Shown here: in pieces, positions 43,871-51,783 of the stretch | Layout of the letters: every line of letters starts with the position of its first letter | Numbering within the stretch: position 1 is the stretch's first letter | IMG/VR virus record: IMGVR_UViG_3300021963_000132 | Location: 1 to 62,418 of that record | DNA length: 62,418 bases | Origin: a virus | Reading direction: 5' to 3' (one strand) | Translations under genes and position numbers: made by a program | The notes under the pieces: generated by a model | The model's database searches: none | Told to the model about the DNA's origin: nothing | Seen by the model: the letters and a program-made list of their open reading frames with translations, nothing else

Positions 43871-44080
43871 TTATTCAGAACCAAGCAGATATCCGTATAG
43901 TCCGCAATTTACACCTGCCACGATAAGGCCCGCTGGGGGCAATAGAAGTGCTGCTCCTACGCTAGTTAGCAAGATAAACAATACCATCAATAAATGAGCA
44001 GAAAAGGAACGTGTGATGATTCGGTCGCGTCCCAAATGCATCCGAAGACGAATGAGCAGTTTGGCGATTAGATTTTTCAT
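43871..44080 (-). CDS. Small membrane protein (69 aa)
   Basis: The ATG at 44080 gives a basic N terminus (KNLIAKLLIRLRMHLGRDRIITR) followed by two hydrophobic helices (about 29-45 and 47-65: HLLMVLFILLTSVGAALLL and PPAGLIVAGVNCGLYGYLLG). It is the first gene of the minus-strand head operon and faces the terminase gene across a 73-base gap. Holins and other small inner-membrane phage proteins look like this, but nothing identifies it as a holin. No strong ribosome site is seen; a longer start at 44134 would add 18 residues and overlap the probable promoter region. Confidence 0.65.
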   Translation of the reverse strand: MKNLIAKLLIRLRMHLGRDRIITRSFSAHLLMVLFILLTSVGAALLLPPAGLIVAGVNCGLYGYLLGSE

Positions 44081-44153
44081 GTGATAGGTTTCGTGCCAGT
44101 TCTTTTGATGTGCCAAGTACAATCTAATACACAAAACGTGCGCGGAGTGGAAG
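44081..44153. promoter_or_regulatory. Divergent promoter region between head operon and terminase
   Basis: This 73-base gap separates the leftward head/giant operon from the rightward terminase. TACAAT at 44118-44123 on the plus strand is a plausible -10 element. The same hexamer lies 38 bases before the ribonucleotide reductase gene. No clear -35 was found, and no single convincing leftward promoter could be picked out. Confidence 0.4.
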
Positions 44154-46487
44154 ATGACAGATTGGAATAAAGTGCTTCAGTTTCTGGAGCCCAAGGAGCC
44201 GCTCTTCTGCCCAGAGGAGCCGTCAATTACGCAAAAGGTATTTTTGCGTACATATTGCATGGAGGCGCTATTCGGCGGAGCGGCTGGCGGAGGAAAAAGT
44301 TCGGCTTTATTGATGTCGGCGTTGCAATATGTTGATATTCCCGGATACTCTGCAATTATTTTTCGTCGTACGTATGCTGACTTGGCCCTACCTGGCGCAA
44401 TCATGGACCGTTTCATTAATTGGGTGGCCCCCTATGATGAAGTTCGTTGGAATGCCAATAACTATATTGCTACATTCCCATCTGGAGCCAGAATTTCGTT
44501 TGGATATCTGAATAATCAACAAGATTATTTACGCTACAAGGGGCCGATGGCGAAAGGAACAGAAGTATTGACCAGTATTGGCTGGAAGAAGATTGAAGAC
44601 ATTCAGGTCGGGGAGTTGGTTGCCTCGATGAATCCAGCAACTCGTGAGTGGGATTACCAGCCGGTCACCCATACTTGGGTCTACGACCATGACGGTCCGA
44701 TTTATAGCCCGCGCAAAGGGTCTGACGTTTCGTTCGCGGCCACCGAGGACCACACCTGGTGGGTGTCAACGCAAAAGATTAATCAATTGCGTAAGTACAG
44801 AACTAACGAATTGCCCAAGGTTGCACGATTTCCGCAGGCAGCCGAATTTGTGGGCGGCCTTCATCCGGGCGCTTCACTCTTTCCCCGTTCTGGCCACGGC
44901 AAACAGAAAAGTTCTGACCTCGTATTCTCTGCTGAAGCATGGTCAACATTTCTTGGGTGGTACATAGCAGAAGGATGCACAAGCAAGGGCTCAATCCATA
45001 TAGCGCTACATGACAGCCATAGCAGAAATCATAAAAATAATTTAGTGCACCTGCTTGAGTCTTCTGGCGCACACGTTTATGACAACCCACGATACTTGCA
45101 GTTCTCTAACCAGAAACTTGCTTCCTGGCTTGACGAAAACACCGGCAAAGGGGCACACAACAAGCGAATCCCCGACGAAGTGTTCCTTTGGAAAACCGAG
45201 TATGCCCGCCTTGTCCTTCAGTCATTGGTTGAGGGCGATGGCACTTGGAGAACTGATACGAATGCGCATTTTGTGACTGTTTCGCGCGAACTTGCTGATG
45301 ACATAATGCGTCTCGCTCAGCACTGCGGGTTCAGGGCAACCCTTGATGAACGCCACGACAATACGGTAACGCCGGACGGAAAGAAGCATGAAGTAACTGC
45401 CTTCCATGTTCACCTCTTGCATCGAGCCGGACACGACACTGGGATTAGCCTTGCTATTGATAATCAGCCGATTGTTTCCGAGCACTACAAAGGAACAGTC
45501 CACTGCCTCACTGTCCCACCACATCACACATTTTTGATTCGCCACAATGGCAGGGTTGTGTGGACTGGTAATTCAGAATTTCAGTTTATTGGGATGGACG
45601 AGGTTACGGAAATCAGAGAATCTGACTATCGTTACCTCTTCTCTCGTATGCGTCGCCCTGTATCTGGACCCCTATCCCAAGTCCCACTACGAATGCGCTC
45701 CGCCTGCAACCCCGCACCCAACTGGGTGAGACAGAGATTCATCGTAGAAGGGCAGACCGAGGGAAGAATTTTCGTACCTTCAAAATTGTCCGATAACCCT
45801 GGAATCGATGCTGATTCGTATCGTGCGGCACTTCAGGCACTAGACCCCCTGGAACGGAGGAGATTGGAGGAAGGCGACTGGTGGGCCACAACCCTTGGTT
45901 CAATGTTCCAGCGTGAGTCGATTATTGTTATTGACCCGACGGACTTGCCCAAAATCACTTCGTCTGCGCGTGCAGTTAGATTCTGGGACCTTGCGGCTTC
46001 GGAGCCAAGTCACACCAACCCCGACCCCGACTGGACGGTTGGCACTTTGATGCTTTTTGATAGCGGAATTGCTTACATACTTGATGTTCGGCGTGCTCGC
46101 GTACGGGGAGAAAAAGTTGAGGAACTAGTTGCTAGAACAGCGTATGAAGATGGGCACTCCGTAGCAATTCGCATGGAGCAGGAGCCTGGTTCGTCTGGAA
46201 AGGCGTTAATCGACCAGTATGCTCGCTACGTTCTGCCGGGTTTTGATTTTCAGGGTATTCGTTCAACCGGCGACAAGGTCACCAGGGCTCGCCCCTTTGC
46301 AGCGGCAGCCGCAAATGGAAACATTCGTTGCGTTCGTGGGCCGTGGCTCACCGACTGGCTTGATGAATTATCAACCTTCCCCGAAGCGTGTGACCACGAC
46401 GACCAGGTAGACTCGGCCGTCGGTGCATTCACCTATCTCGCTGGTTTGGGGTTGCCCCAACGCAAGCGGGTGGGTATCATCATCTGA
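44154..46487 (+). CDS. Terminase large subunit interrupted by an intein (777 aa precursor, 434 aa after splicing)
   Basis: GGAG lies upstream of the ATG. The N-terminal ATPase carries a Walker A at 41-49 (GGAAGGGKS). The Walker B (FIGMDE, ending D482 E483) comes just after the intein. The C-terminal RNase H-fold nuclease has RFWDLA (D612), an MEQEPGSSGK segment (about 675-684) and HDDQVDS (D750, D753). Terminase pumps DNA into the prohead through the portal and cuts the concatemer. The intein occupies residues 131-473, between RYKG and SEFQFIGMDE. A spliced length of 434 is normal for TerL. No small terminase subunit was recognised nearby; the HNH gene downstream may assist cutting, as in some phages. 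Confidence 0.96.
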   Translation: MTDWNKVLQFLEPKEPLFCPEEPSITQKVFLRTYCMEALFGGAAGGGKSSALLMSALQYVDIPGYSAIIFRRTYADLALPGAIMDRFINWVAPYDEVRWNANNYIATFPSGARISFGYLNNQQDYLRYKGPMAKGTEVLTSIGWKKIEDIQVGELVASMNPATREWDYQPVTHTWVYDHDGPIYSPRKGSDVSFAATEDHTWWVSTQKINQLRKYRTNELPKVARFPQAAEFVGGLHPGASLFPRSGHGKQKSSDLVFSAEAWSTFLGWYIAEGCTSKGSIHIALHDSHSRNHKNNLVHLLESSGAHVYDNPRYLQFSNQKLASWLDENTGKGAHNKRIPDEVFLWKTEYARLVLQSLVEGDGTWRTDTNAHFVTVSRELADDIMRLAQHCGFRATLDERHDNTVTPDGKKHEVTAFHVHLLHRAGHDTGISLAIDNQPIVSEHYKGTVHCLTVPPHHTFLIRHNGRVVWTGNSEFQFIGMDEVTEIRESDYRYLFSRMRRPVSGPLSQVPLRMRSACNPAPNWVRQRFIVEGQTEGRIFVPSKLSDNPGIDADSYRAALQALDPLERRRLEEGDWWATTLGSMFQRESIIVIDPTDLPKITSSARAVRFWDLAASEPSHTNPDPDWTVGTLMLFDSGIAYILDVRRARVRGEKVEELVARTAYEDGHSVAIRMEQEPGSSGKALIDQYARYVLPGFDFQGIRSTGDKVTRARPFAAAAANGNIRCVRGPWLTDWLDELSTFPEACDHDDQVDSAVGAFTYLAGLGLPQRKRVGIII
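44544..45572 (+). mobile_element. Intein with LAGLIDADG homing endonuclease in terminase, class 3 type
   Basis: The element spans Pro131 to Asn473 (343 residues), with Ser474 as the first residue of the C-extein. Position 1 is Pro, not Cys or Ser, in PMAKGTEVLTSIGWKKI. The three residues that define class 3 inteins are present: Trp202 (block B, TEDHTW), Cys451 (block F, VHCLTV) and Thr471 (block G, WTGN). Two dodecapeptide motifs, LGWYIAEG (267-274) and LVLQSLVEGDG (353-363), mark the homing endonuclease. Class 3 inteins splice using the block F Cys as first nucleophile; that is established for the class and inferred here. Confidence 0.92.
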
Positions 46488-46512
46488 ACACACCCAATAC
46501 GAAGGGGGCACA

Positions 46513-47004
46513 ATGGAAGCGCTTGAGCGCATTGCCGAAATACGAAAGACACTCGACCAATCAATAGTCGCAGCGCTTGCTGCCACGGGAGAGGGTGGCG
46601 CATCTCTCGATGACATTTGCGAGGTTCTCTTGGCTCTGCGCGACTTAAAGCGCGATGTCGCCGCATTGGACGGAGAGGTCGAGCAGGCCATCATTGGGAT
46701 AATGGACGAGAGTATCGTTATTCTTGCCTCCGGTCAACAGGTTGAGAAACGAACGGGCGCAGACCGCAAGGCGTGGGACCATAAGTCGCTCGCCTCTGTT
46801 GTCGCGGAAAGGGTCTACGAGTCATCAATTGACATGGATACGGGCGAGGTTCTATTGTCGCCCAAGGACATGATGGCGAAGATGTTTGAGTACGCGGCCC
46901 CTTCCTACTGGAGGGTCGGGGAACTCAACAAAATCGGCATCTCCGCCGATGCCTATTGCGAGAAAAGCGAAGGCAAAACCAGTATTTCCATCAGCAAAAA
47001 ATAG
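46513..47004 (+). CDS. Hypothetical 163-residue protein upstream of Rad52-type annealing gene
   Basis: The ATG at 46513 is preceded by GGGGG (strong ribosome site, 26 bases after the terminase stop). The product is helical and acidic in its first half (ERIAEIRKTLDQSIVAALA, DDICEVLLALRDLKRDVAALDGEVEQAI), then a mixed region with KAWDHKSLASVVAERV and YWRVGELNKIGI. It resembles the small proteins that sit beside phage single-strand annealing and Cas4-like genes and may act with them. The family function is unknown to me. There is no Cys pair or membrane helix. Confidence 0.85.
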   Translation: MEALERIAEIRKTLDQSIVAALAATGEGGASLDDICEVLLALRDLKRDVAALDGEVEQAIIGIMDESIVILASGQQVEKRTGADRKAWDHKSLASVVAERVYESSIDMDTGEVLLSPKDMMAKMFEYAAPSYWRVGELNKIGISADAYCEKSEGKTSISISKK

Positions 47005-47070
47005 GATTAAATCATCATTATGTCTACTGCTAAGAAACAAACACCTGCCACTACCACCGAAGGGGAAAAC

Positions 47071-47844
47071 ATGACCACCGACACTGAGCACTCTCCTCTT
47101 GAGGAGCGCGTTGCCAAAGAATCGTACTATCGGGAATTGCGCGCCAAGGATGAGAAAAAGTGCAAGGAGGAGATGCATTCTCTTCTCATTGACTTGAGCG
47201 AGCCTTTTCCTCCGGAAGTTGAGCGAGAACTACGCAAGGGCGGAACATCGCTTACCTACATTCCCGTAAGTGAAGTGATTGCTCGCCTGAATCGATGCTT
47301 TGGCGTACTGAATTGGTCGTCGGAGATTGTCAGGTGCGAACGTGACCCTCTTGACCCCGACTTCATCGTCGCTCATGTTCGTCTGACGGCCTACTCAGAC
47401 GGCGGCTGGGGCAGCAGCGTCACCAAGGATGGTTTTGGTGGACAGAAAATCAAGCGCACCAAGCAGGGCGAAATCGTTGACCTTGGTGATGAGTTCAAGG
47501 GAGCCGTGTCTGACGCACTCAAGAAGGCGGCACAGCAGTTTGGTGTTGCCCTGTATCTCGCCCGCTCTGATGAGGCCCTAAGCATAGAGATTGAGCAGGA
47601 TATGGCGCAGTCACGCCCTCAGATTGACCCGAAGGTTGCTGGTTTATGGGAGCAGTTCAAGACAATTAGTGGTGGGTTCAATGCTGAGCAGAAGGCACAA
47701 CTCGGTAAGTTCTGGAACGAGTACGCCAATGGTGCGCCAAAGCCCACGATTGAGACCGCTACACCTCAGGTGATGATGGCCCTATTGGAGGAATGCACTC
47801 GCATTAGTTTCCCCGGTTCCGAAGTAATCACGGATTCGGAATAA
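47071..47844 (+). CDS. Rad52/Rad22-type single-strand annealing protein (257 aa)
   Basis: The core (about residues 25-165) follows the Rad52/22 family pattern: PPEVERELRKGG..LTYI, VIARLNRCFGVLNWSSEI, then strands with VAHVRLTAYSDGG, and DEFKGAVSDALKKAAQQFGVALYL. Such proteins anneal complementary single strands in phage recombination. The acidic C-terminal tail lacks an obvious motif and may bind a partner. ATG 47071 is chosen because AAGGGG lies upstream; an ATG at 47020 with no ribosome site would add 17 residues. The next gene is a RecB/Cas4-like nuclease, forming a nuclease-annealing pair for homologous recombination. Confidence 0.88.
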   Translation: MTTDTEHSPLEERVAKESYYRELRAKDEKKCKEEMHSLLIDLSEPFPPEVERELRKGGTSLTYIPVSEVIARLNRCFGVLNWSSEIVRCERDPLDPDFIVAHVRLTAYSDGGWGSSVTKDGFGGQKIKRTKQGEIVDLGDEFKGAVSDALKKAAQQFGVALYLARSDEALSIEIEQDMAQSRPQIDPKVAGLWEQFKTISGGFNAEQKAQLGKFWNEYANGAPKPTIETATPQVMMALLEECTRISFPGSEVITDSE

Positions 47845-47850
47845 TCGGAA

Positions 47851-48639
47851 GTGGCTGACCTAACCGAACCAATTGGACCGCCATACAAGCCACCGGCATA
47901 TCTATCCCCATCATCGATGGGCACATTCCGGCAATGCCCACAGAAGTTTAAGTTCTCCAAGATTGATGGATTGCCAGATAAGCCAAGTGAAGCCACGCTC
48001 CTAGGCAATTTTGTTCATGAGATTCTTGAGAACTTCTATGTCCTCCCCAATGACGAACGCTCAATTGGGGCAGCAAAAGGACTTGCCGCACAGGTATGGG
48101 CTGAATCCGGATGGGAAGAGCGTATTGATGGCTACGTCAAACCCGACCAATTCAGGCGTTTTCGTTGGAATGCTTGGTGGTGCATTGAGAACCTATGGAA
48201 GGTTGAGAATCCAAAATCAATCAGCCCACTCGGCATTGAGCGCGAAGTAATGGGGAATCTCAAGAGCGCACCTGTTCGTGGCTTCATTGACCGATATGAG
48301 ACATCCGATGATGGCTTGATTCGCATCTCTGATTACAAAACCGGCAAGACCCCAGCCAAATCGTGGGTGGCAGACAAGTTCATTCAGTTGCGCATCTATG
48401 CAGCGCTCATGGCACCGGAGTCACCAGATGTTGGCACTCTCCAGTTGTTGTATCTGAAAGACGGGGTATCATTCTCTTACCAGATAACGCCAGAGAATAC
48501 TGAAGATATTATTAACTACGTTGAGGAGACATACAACGAGGTTCTTGCCGCATGCAACAGTGGCGATTTCCCGTATAGTCGCTCACGTCTCTGCGATTAC
48601 TGTGCCTACAAACCAATATGCCCAGGATGGAAAAAATGA
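47851..48639 (+). CDS. Cas4/RecB-like PD-(D/E)XK nuclease with Fe-S cluster cysteines (262 aa)
   Basis: The start is GTG at 47851, seven bases after the annealing-protein stop. Catalytic pattern: GFIDRYE, ISDYKTGK (D-x-K) and FIQLRIYA (Q-x3-Y). Four cysteines, C29 (QCPQKF), C248, C251 and C257 (LCDYCAYKPIC), match the 4Fe-4S arrangement of Cas4 and AddB-type nucleases. It probably resects DNA ends to give single strands for the adjacent annealing protein. Length and order are complete. No CRISPR array or Cas1 is present, so this is a phage recombination nuclease and not a CRISPR adaptation protein. Confidence 0.92.
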   Translation: MADLTEPIGPPYKPPAYLSPSSMGTFRQCPQKFKFSKIDGLPDKPSEATLLGNFVHEILENFYVLPNDERSIGAAKGLAAQVWAESGWEERIDGYVKPDQFRRFRWNAWWCIENLWKVENPKSISPLGIEREVMGNLKSAPVRGFIDRYETSDDGLIRISDYKTGKTPAKSWVADKFIQLRIYAALMAPESPDVGTLQLLYLKDGVSFSYQITPENTEDIINYVEETYNEVLAACNSGDFPYSRSRLCDYCAYKPICPGWKK

Positions 48640-49142
48640 AACAAATTACCGATGACGCCTTCGCTTACCTAGTAGCCGAGGAGGTCAAGAATCGCCTCGC
48701 CCCATCACAACGAGAGATTCTGCTTAACGAAAGCAATTGGACCCGCTGGCAGCGTGCTTTGGTCGCGCTGGTTGAGAATCTTGATGAGCAGTTGCTTTCC
48801 CTCGCTGACAGCGAATCATCTGACGAAAAGAGATTCTCTGAAATCGGAAGCAAGAGGATGCAGGCATCCATGCGTTCGTCATACAACCAAAAGAGGACGC
48901 GTATCGAGCGTTTTCGTTTTCATGTCAACAAGCGCCTAGACGAAGTTACGGTCATGATTGAGACCGGAGTAACCCCCACAAGCAATCCCTGGGAAGTTGT
49001 GGAATTTCTTAAGCGAGCGATTTACCAGCATCGCAAAATGATGCATGAGAATGACCTCGAGCCAACCCCAATAGATACCGCTCTGTGGGCAGCACTTTCC
49101 GAAAAGTGGGAATTTGATAACATTGACACATCGCTTCTCTAA
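48636..49142 (+). CDS. Hypothetical 168-residue helical protein
   Basis: ATG 48636 overlaps the nuclease stop (ATGA) and has GGATGG a few bases upstream. The product is helical and charged, with segments QREILLNESNWTRWQRALVALVENL and RIERFRFHVNKRLDEV, and WEVVEFLKRAIYQHRKMM near the end. It lacks Cys pairs and membrane segments. The tight coupling to the Cas4-like nuclease suggests a role in recombination or replication. The family is known to me only as a small phage protein of unknown function. Confidence 0.85.
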   Translation: MKQITDDAFAYLVAEEVKNRLAPSQREILLNESNWTRWQRALVALVENLDEQLLSLADSESSDEKRFSEIGSKRMQASMRSSYNQKRTRIERFRFHVNKRLDEVTVMIETGVTPTSNPWEVVEFLKRAIYQHRKMMHENDLEPTPIDTALWAALSEKWEFDNIDTSLL

Positions 49143-49153
49143 CGGGGGTCAAT

Positions 49154-49465
49154 GTGTTGCGTCGACGGAGTAAGAAAAAAGAAAAAGAATACGTCGTACG
49201 CAGGGAAATTGTAGGAAGACTCCTTTCTGAGCGCCCCTATTGTGAGGCGTGTCCAAAATTTGCCAAATACGACGGCAAAGTGTCATATGTGCGCCGCGGA
49301 AGCGTTGATATTCATGAGGTTGTTCGCCGTTCACAGGGCGGCTCAATTATTGATGAATCTAATTTGCTCGCAGTATGCCGTGAGTGCCATAACCGCATTG
49401 GTCGTGAGCCGCAGTTGGCATTCGACCTGGGCCTAGCCAAGCATGGCTGGGAGCGCGACAGTTAA
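49154..49465 (+). CDS. HNH endonuclease (103 aa)
   Basis: GTG 49154 is preceded by GGGGG. The protein starts with a very basic run (RRRSKKKEKE). It has two Cys pairs (C30-C33 and C75-C78) bracketing the HNH core: His54 (DIHEVV), Asn70 (ESNLLAV) and His79 (CRECHNRIG). The size and four-Cys zinc ribbon fit the small HNH nucleases found close to terminases in phages, which are required for specific genome cutting during packaging in some of them. A free-standing homing role is the alternative. Confidence 0.93.
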   Translation: MLRRRSKKKEKEYVVRREIVGRLLSERPYCEACPKFAKYDGKVSYVRRGSVDIHEVVRRSQGGSIIDESNLLAVCRECHNRIGREPQLAFDLGLAKHGWERDS

Positions 49466-49558
49466 GTCGTCACAAATTTGGGGGAATTGTTCACCGGGAA
49501 GGCGATGTGGTGTAGTAAAGTCTATTTGTCGTAACCCTCACTAGACACGGAGACAAAT

Positions 49559-49945
49559 ATGAGTGAAGTCCTTACCCTCCAGATTCCAGGAACCCTTGCT
49601 ACTAGCAGCGAAGTAAAGGTAGTTGCTCCAGTATCTGGAAAAATTACAGGCGCATATGTCGCCGTAACCACCGCCCCAGTTGGTAGCGCCCTTACCGCTA
49701 ACCTTCTGGTTGGAGCCAGTACTGCTGGTGCCTTCTCGGTCGCCGCTGCTGGAACAAGCGATGAGGCTACCCTTACCGCCGCCAACTGCTCCTTCAACAA
49801 GGGTGACGTAATCACGCTCGACATCACTGCTGTCGGTTCTAGCACCGCTGGCGCCAACATTGTGGCTTCTGTCGCCGTGGAAGTCGATGCCGAAGAGACC
49901 ACCCCAATCGCCATTGAGCCCGACAACCGCTTCGGCCAAGCCTGA
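49559..49945 (+). CDS. Small Ala/Thr/Gly-rich beta protein, possible capsid decoration protein (128 aa)
   Basis: The ATG has GGAGA six bases upstream and is followed by an unusually GC-rich, well-ordered coding stretch, hinting at high expression. The composition (Ala, Thr, Val, Gly, Ser), the lack of Cys and the alternating pattern (VKVVAPVSGKITGAYVAVT, GDVITLDITAVG) point to an all-beta protein such as a head-decoration or head-fibre subunit. A DNA-free gap of 93 bases precedes it and three hairpins follow, so it may be its own transcription unit. The function is inferred from composition only. Confidence 0.8.
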   Translation: MSEVLTLQIPGTLATSSEVKVVAPVSGKITGAYVAVTTAPVGSALTANLLVGASTAGAFSVAAAGTSDEATLTAANCSFNKGDVITLDITAVGSSTAGANIVASVAVEVDAEETTPIAIEPDNRFGQA

Positions 49946-49950
49946 TAGCG

Positions 49951-49967
49951 GCACCGTCTAGCGGTGC
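49951..49967 (+). terminator. Hairpin after the decoration-like gene
   Basis: GCACCG, loop TCTAG, CGGTGC: a perfect 6-bp stem that begins a few bases after the stop of the 128-residue gene. No T-run follows, so on its own it is a weak terminator or a 3'-end stabiliser. Confidence 0.45.
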
Positions 49968-49984
49968 GACAACCGAATACCTTT

Positions 49985-50005
49985 AGGTAAACAGTTCCGT
50001 TACCT
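49985..50005 (+). other. Second hairpin in the 49946-50068 gap
   Basis: AGGTAA and TTACCT pair over a 9-base loop (6 bp). It lies between the first hairpin and the strong terminator. It could be an RNA stabiliser, part of a regulated terminator, or chance. Confidence 0.35.
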
Positions 50006-50016
50006 TAGGAGTCACT

Positions 50017-50041
50017 GACGGGAGGGAGACCTCCCGTCTTT
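50017..50041 (+). terminator. Rho-independent terminator before ruvC
   Basis: GACGGGAGG, loop GAGA (GNRA tetraloop), CCTCCCGTC: nine perfect G/C-rich pairs followed by TTT. It is the clearest terminator in the window and separates the terminase-recombination block from the ruvC block. Confidence 0.8.
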
Positions 50042-50056
50042 GGCATTTCCGGGTGC

Positions 50057-50062
50057 TACGGT
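50057..50062 (+). promoter_or_regulatory. Possible -10 element for a leaderless ruvC transcript
   Basis: TACGGT fits TANNNT and ends six bases before the ATG of ruvC, which has no Shine-Dalgarno. Transcription starting at or next to the ATG would give a leaderless mRNA. The gene at 53766 shows the same layout (TATGTT, 7 bases, ATG). Confidence 0.4.
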
Positions 50063-50068
50063 GAACCC

Positions 50069-50602
50069 ATGCGCCTTGTTGGTCTTGACCTCTCCCTGAC
50101 CTCGACCGGCGTATCTATTGGTGGCTCAACACGCGCAATAACCAGCAAACATAAAGAAGTTCAGCGTCTTCGGGATATTCGTGACCAACTCTCTGATGTT
50201 CTTCTGGACGCCCAAATACAGGGTGCAATCATTGAGGGGTATGCATTTTCTGCACGCAATTCGCAATCACACAAGATTGGTGAACTGGGTGGCGTTGTGC
50301 GTCTACTGTTGCACGAGATGATGATTCCATTTGTTGATGTACCGCCCACCAGTCGCGCAAAATTTGCAACAGGCAGGGGCAATGCAGCAAAGACAGAAGT
50401 TATTTCTGCTGTATCTGCGCGCACTGGACTTGTTTGGTCGGGGAAAAGTGCAGATGATGAATGCGACGCGTGGCTACTTGAAGAAATGGGCTTGCAGGCA
50501 TTGGGTATCGGCAAGTACAGTTGGCCTGAAGCAAATATGTCATCGCTCAAAAATATAGATTGGTCACCAATAAAGGAGGTTGCTCGTAATGGGGCTTCGT
50601 GA
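50069..50602 (+). CDS. RuvC-like Holliday junction resolvase (177 aa)
   Basis: The RNase H-like fold has acidic residues Asp7 (GLDLSLTSTG), Glu56 (IIEGYAF) and the ADDECDAW cluster (129-134), as in RuvC-type resolvases of phages. The enzyme would cut four-way junctions formed in recombination or replication and clear branches before packaging. It has no Shine-Dalgarno; a TANNNT box six bases before the ATG suggests a leaderless transcript. The last 14 bases overlap the next gene, which keeps its GGAGG site inside ruvC. Confidence 0.93.
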   Translation: MRLVGLDLSLTSTGVSIGGSTRAITSKHKEVQRLRDIRDQLSDVLLDAQIQGAIIEGYAFSARNSQSHKIGELGGVVRLLLHEMMIPFVDVPPTSRAKFATGRGNAAKTEVISAVSARTGLVWSGKSADDECDAWLLEEMGLQALGIGKYSWPEANMSSLKNIDWSPIKEVARNGAS

Positions 50603-50936
50603 TAACCCAATTAGTCAGGTAGAAATCGAGTCTGAACTTCTCCGTCTCATTGACATGCTGGAAGAAGAGACGGAGGCATTTGAAAAACTTGCCGAAGATG
50701 CAGCCAAAAAAGAGGCTATCTACAAAGCCAACTGGGCCAAGGAGTACCTTGCCGCGAAAGGCTCCATCAAAGAGCGCGAAGCGTGGGCTGACTATAAGTT
50801 GGCAGACGAGCAATTTGATTACAAAATTTCTGAGGCCCTCGTAAAGTCAAAGCGCGAAAAACTTCTTTCGCTGCGCACCTCCATTGATGCCATGCGAACA
50901 TTGAACGCCAACGTCCGAGCACAAGTTATGCCATGA
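50589..50936 (+). CDS. Coiled-coil hypothetical protein (115 aa)
   Basis: ATG 50589 has GGAGG eight bases upstream and overlaps ruvC. Most of the chain is a predicted coiled coil (IESELLRLIDMLEEETEAFEKL... and VKSKREKLLSLRTSIDAMRTL), with an aromatic YKANWAKEYLAAKGS segment in the middle. Small coiled-coil proteins of this kind are common next to resolvase or replication genes in phages of Gram-positive hosts. The function is unknown. Confidence 0.88.
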   Translation: MGLRDNPISQVEIESELLRLIDMLEEETEAFEKLAEDAAKKEAIYKANWAKEYLAAKGSIKEREAWADYKLADEQFDYKISEALVKSKREKLLSLRTSIDAMRTLNANVRAQVMP

Positions 50937-50984
50937 TGTAATCAAGGCAAGAAATCAAGTTACTCATTCATTTGTGGAGAAATC

Positions 50985-51782
50985 ATGAATCATAAAGTTG
51001 ATGAATCACTAGTTAGTCTTCTGGTTGACATCGGAACACTCGTTCCCCTTGCTGGCAATCCGCGACGCGGAAACATTGATGCAATCGTTGCATCGTATGC
51101 CGAATTCGGGCAAGTTAAACCAGTTGTTGTCCGTCCCAACGACGATGGCACAGCAACGATTATTGCAGGCAACCACCAGGTTATGGCTGCAAAAAAGTTA
51201 GGCTGGACGCACATTGCGGCTGTTCCTATGGATGCCGATGACTCCCGAGCAATTGCATTTGCCCTCGCTGATAATCGAACTTCCGAGTTGGGGCAAACCG
51301 ATGACGCTCTTGTGTCGGAACTCCTGGCCAATGTTGTCGACGATTACGGCAGCCTATTCGATGACCTCGGCTGGGATGAATTCGAAATTGCCGCAATGGA
51401 GGAGGTCGCATTTGAGTCCGACCGCACGGGAAGTAAGCGCGAGGCGACCCCCTATATTCCCCCGGTAATTCAAGATATTCCGAACGTCAATGAAGCAATT
51501 CTCTCCTCATTGGTGAAAAGCAACGACGAAGGGGAGAGGCAGATTGTTGCGCCGTCGAACGTCGAACACAAGGATGTAGTTGTTCAGGGCAGCGGCTTGG
51601 TGACCGGACAGATGCAAAATATGCCCAAGGCTGTCGTTCAGTACACGATTGTTTTTGATGACCCAGAACAACAGCGTCGGTGGTACGACTTCATTAGGTG
51701 GCTACGCAATGAGCCAGCATATGATGGAGAAACAAATGCCGAAAAATTAATTTCGTTTATTGATGCACACTCAGAGTGCTAA
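50985..51782 (+). CDS. ParB-like nuclease domain protein (265 aa)
   Basis: GGAGA precedes the ATG. Residues about 14-100 fit the ParB N-terminal fold: LVPLAGNPRRGNIDAIVASYAEFGQVKPVVVR, then the loop IIAGNHQVMAAKKLGW (59-75), and AIAFALADNRTSELG. Phage ParB-like proteins of this type often act as nucleases or partner DNA-modification genes. They are not partition proteins. The C-terminal third (about 190-265) is a separate domain with VVQYTIVFDDPEQQRRWYDFIRWL. Its stop is one base from the stop of the convergent minus-strand gene, so there is no intergenic terminator. Confidence 0.88.
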   Translation: MNHKVDESLVSLLVDIGTLVPLAGNPRRGNIDAIVASYAEFGQVKPVVVRPNDDGTATIIAGNHQVMAAKKLGWTHIAAVPMDADDSRAIAFALADNRTSELGQTDDALVSELLANVVDDYGSLFDDLGWDEFEIAAMEEVAFESDRTGSKREATPYIPPVIQDIPNVNEAILSSLVKSNDEGERQIVAPSNVEHKDVVVQGSGLVTGQMQNMPKAVVQYTIVFDDPEQQRRWYDFIRWLRNEPAYDGETNAEKLISFIDAHSEC

Positions 51783-51783
51783 T

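Noticed and set aside
47851-48639. CRISPR adaptation (Cas4) system
   Set aside because: No Cas1/Cas2 and no repeat-spacer array; the nuclease stands with an annealing protein, the usual phage recombination arrangement.
50985-51782. Plasmid-type partition system
   Set aside because: Only a ParB-like nuclease-type domain; no ParA and no centromere-like repeats, and the GNHQ loop differs from partition ParB.
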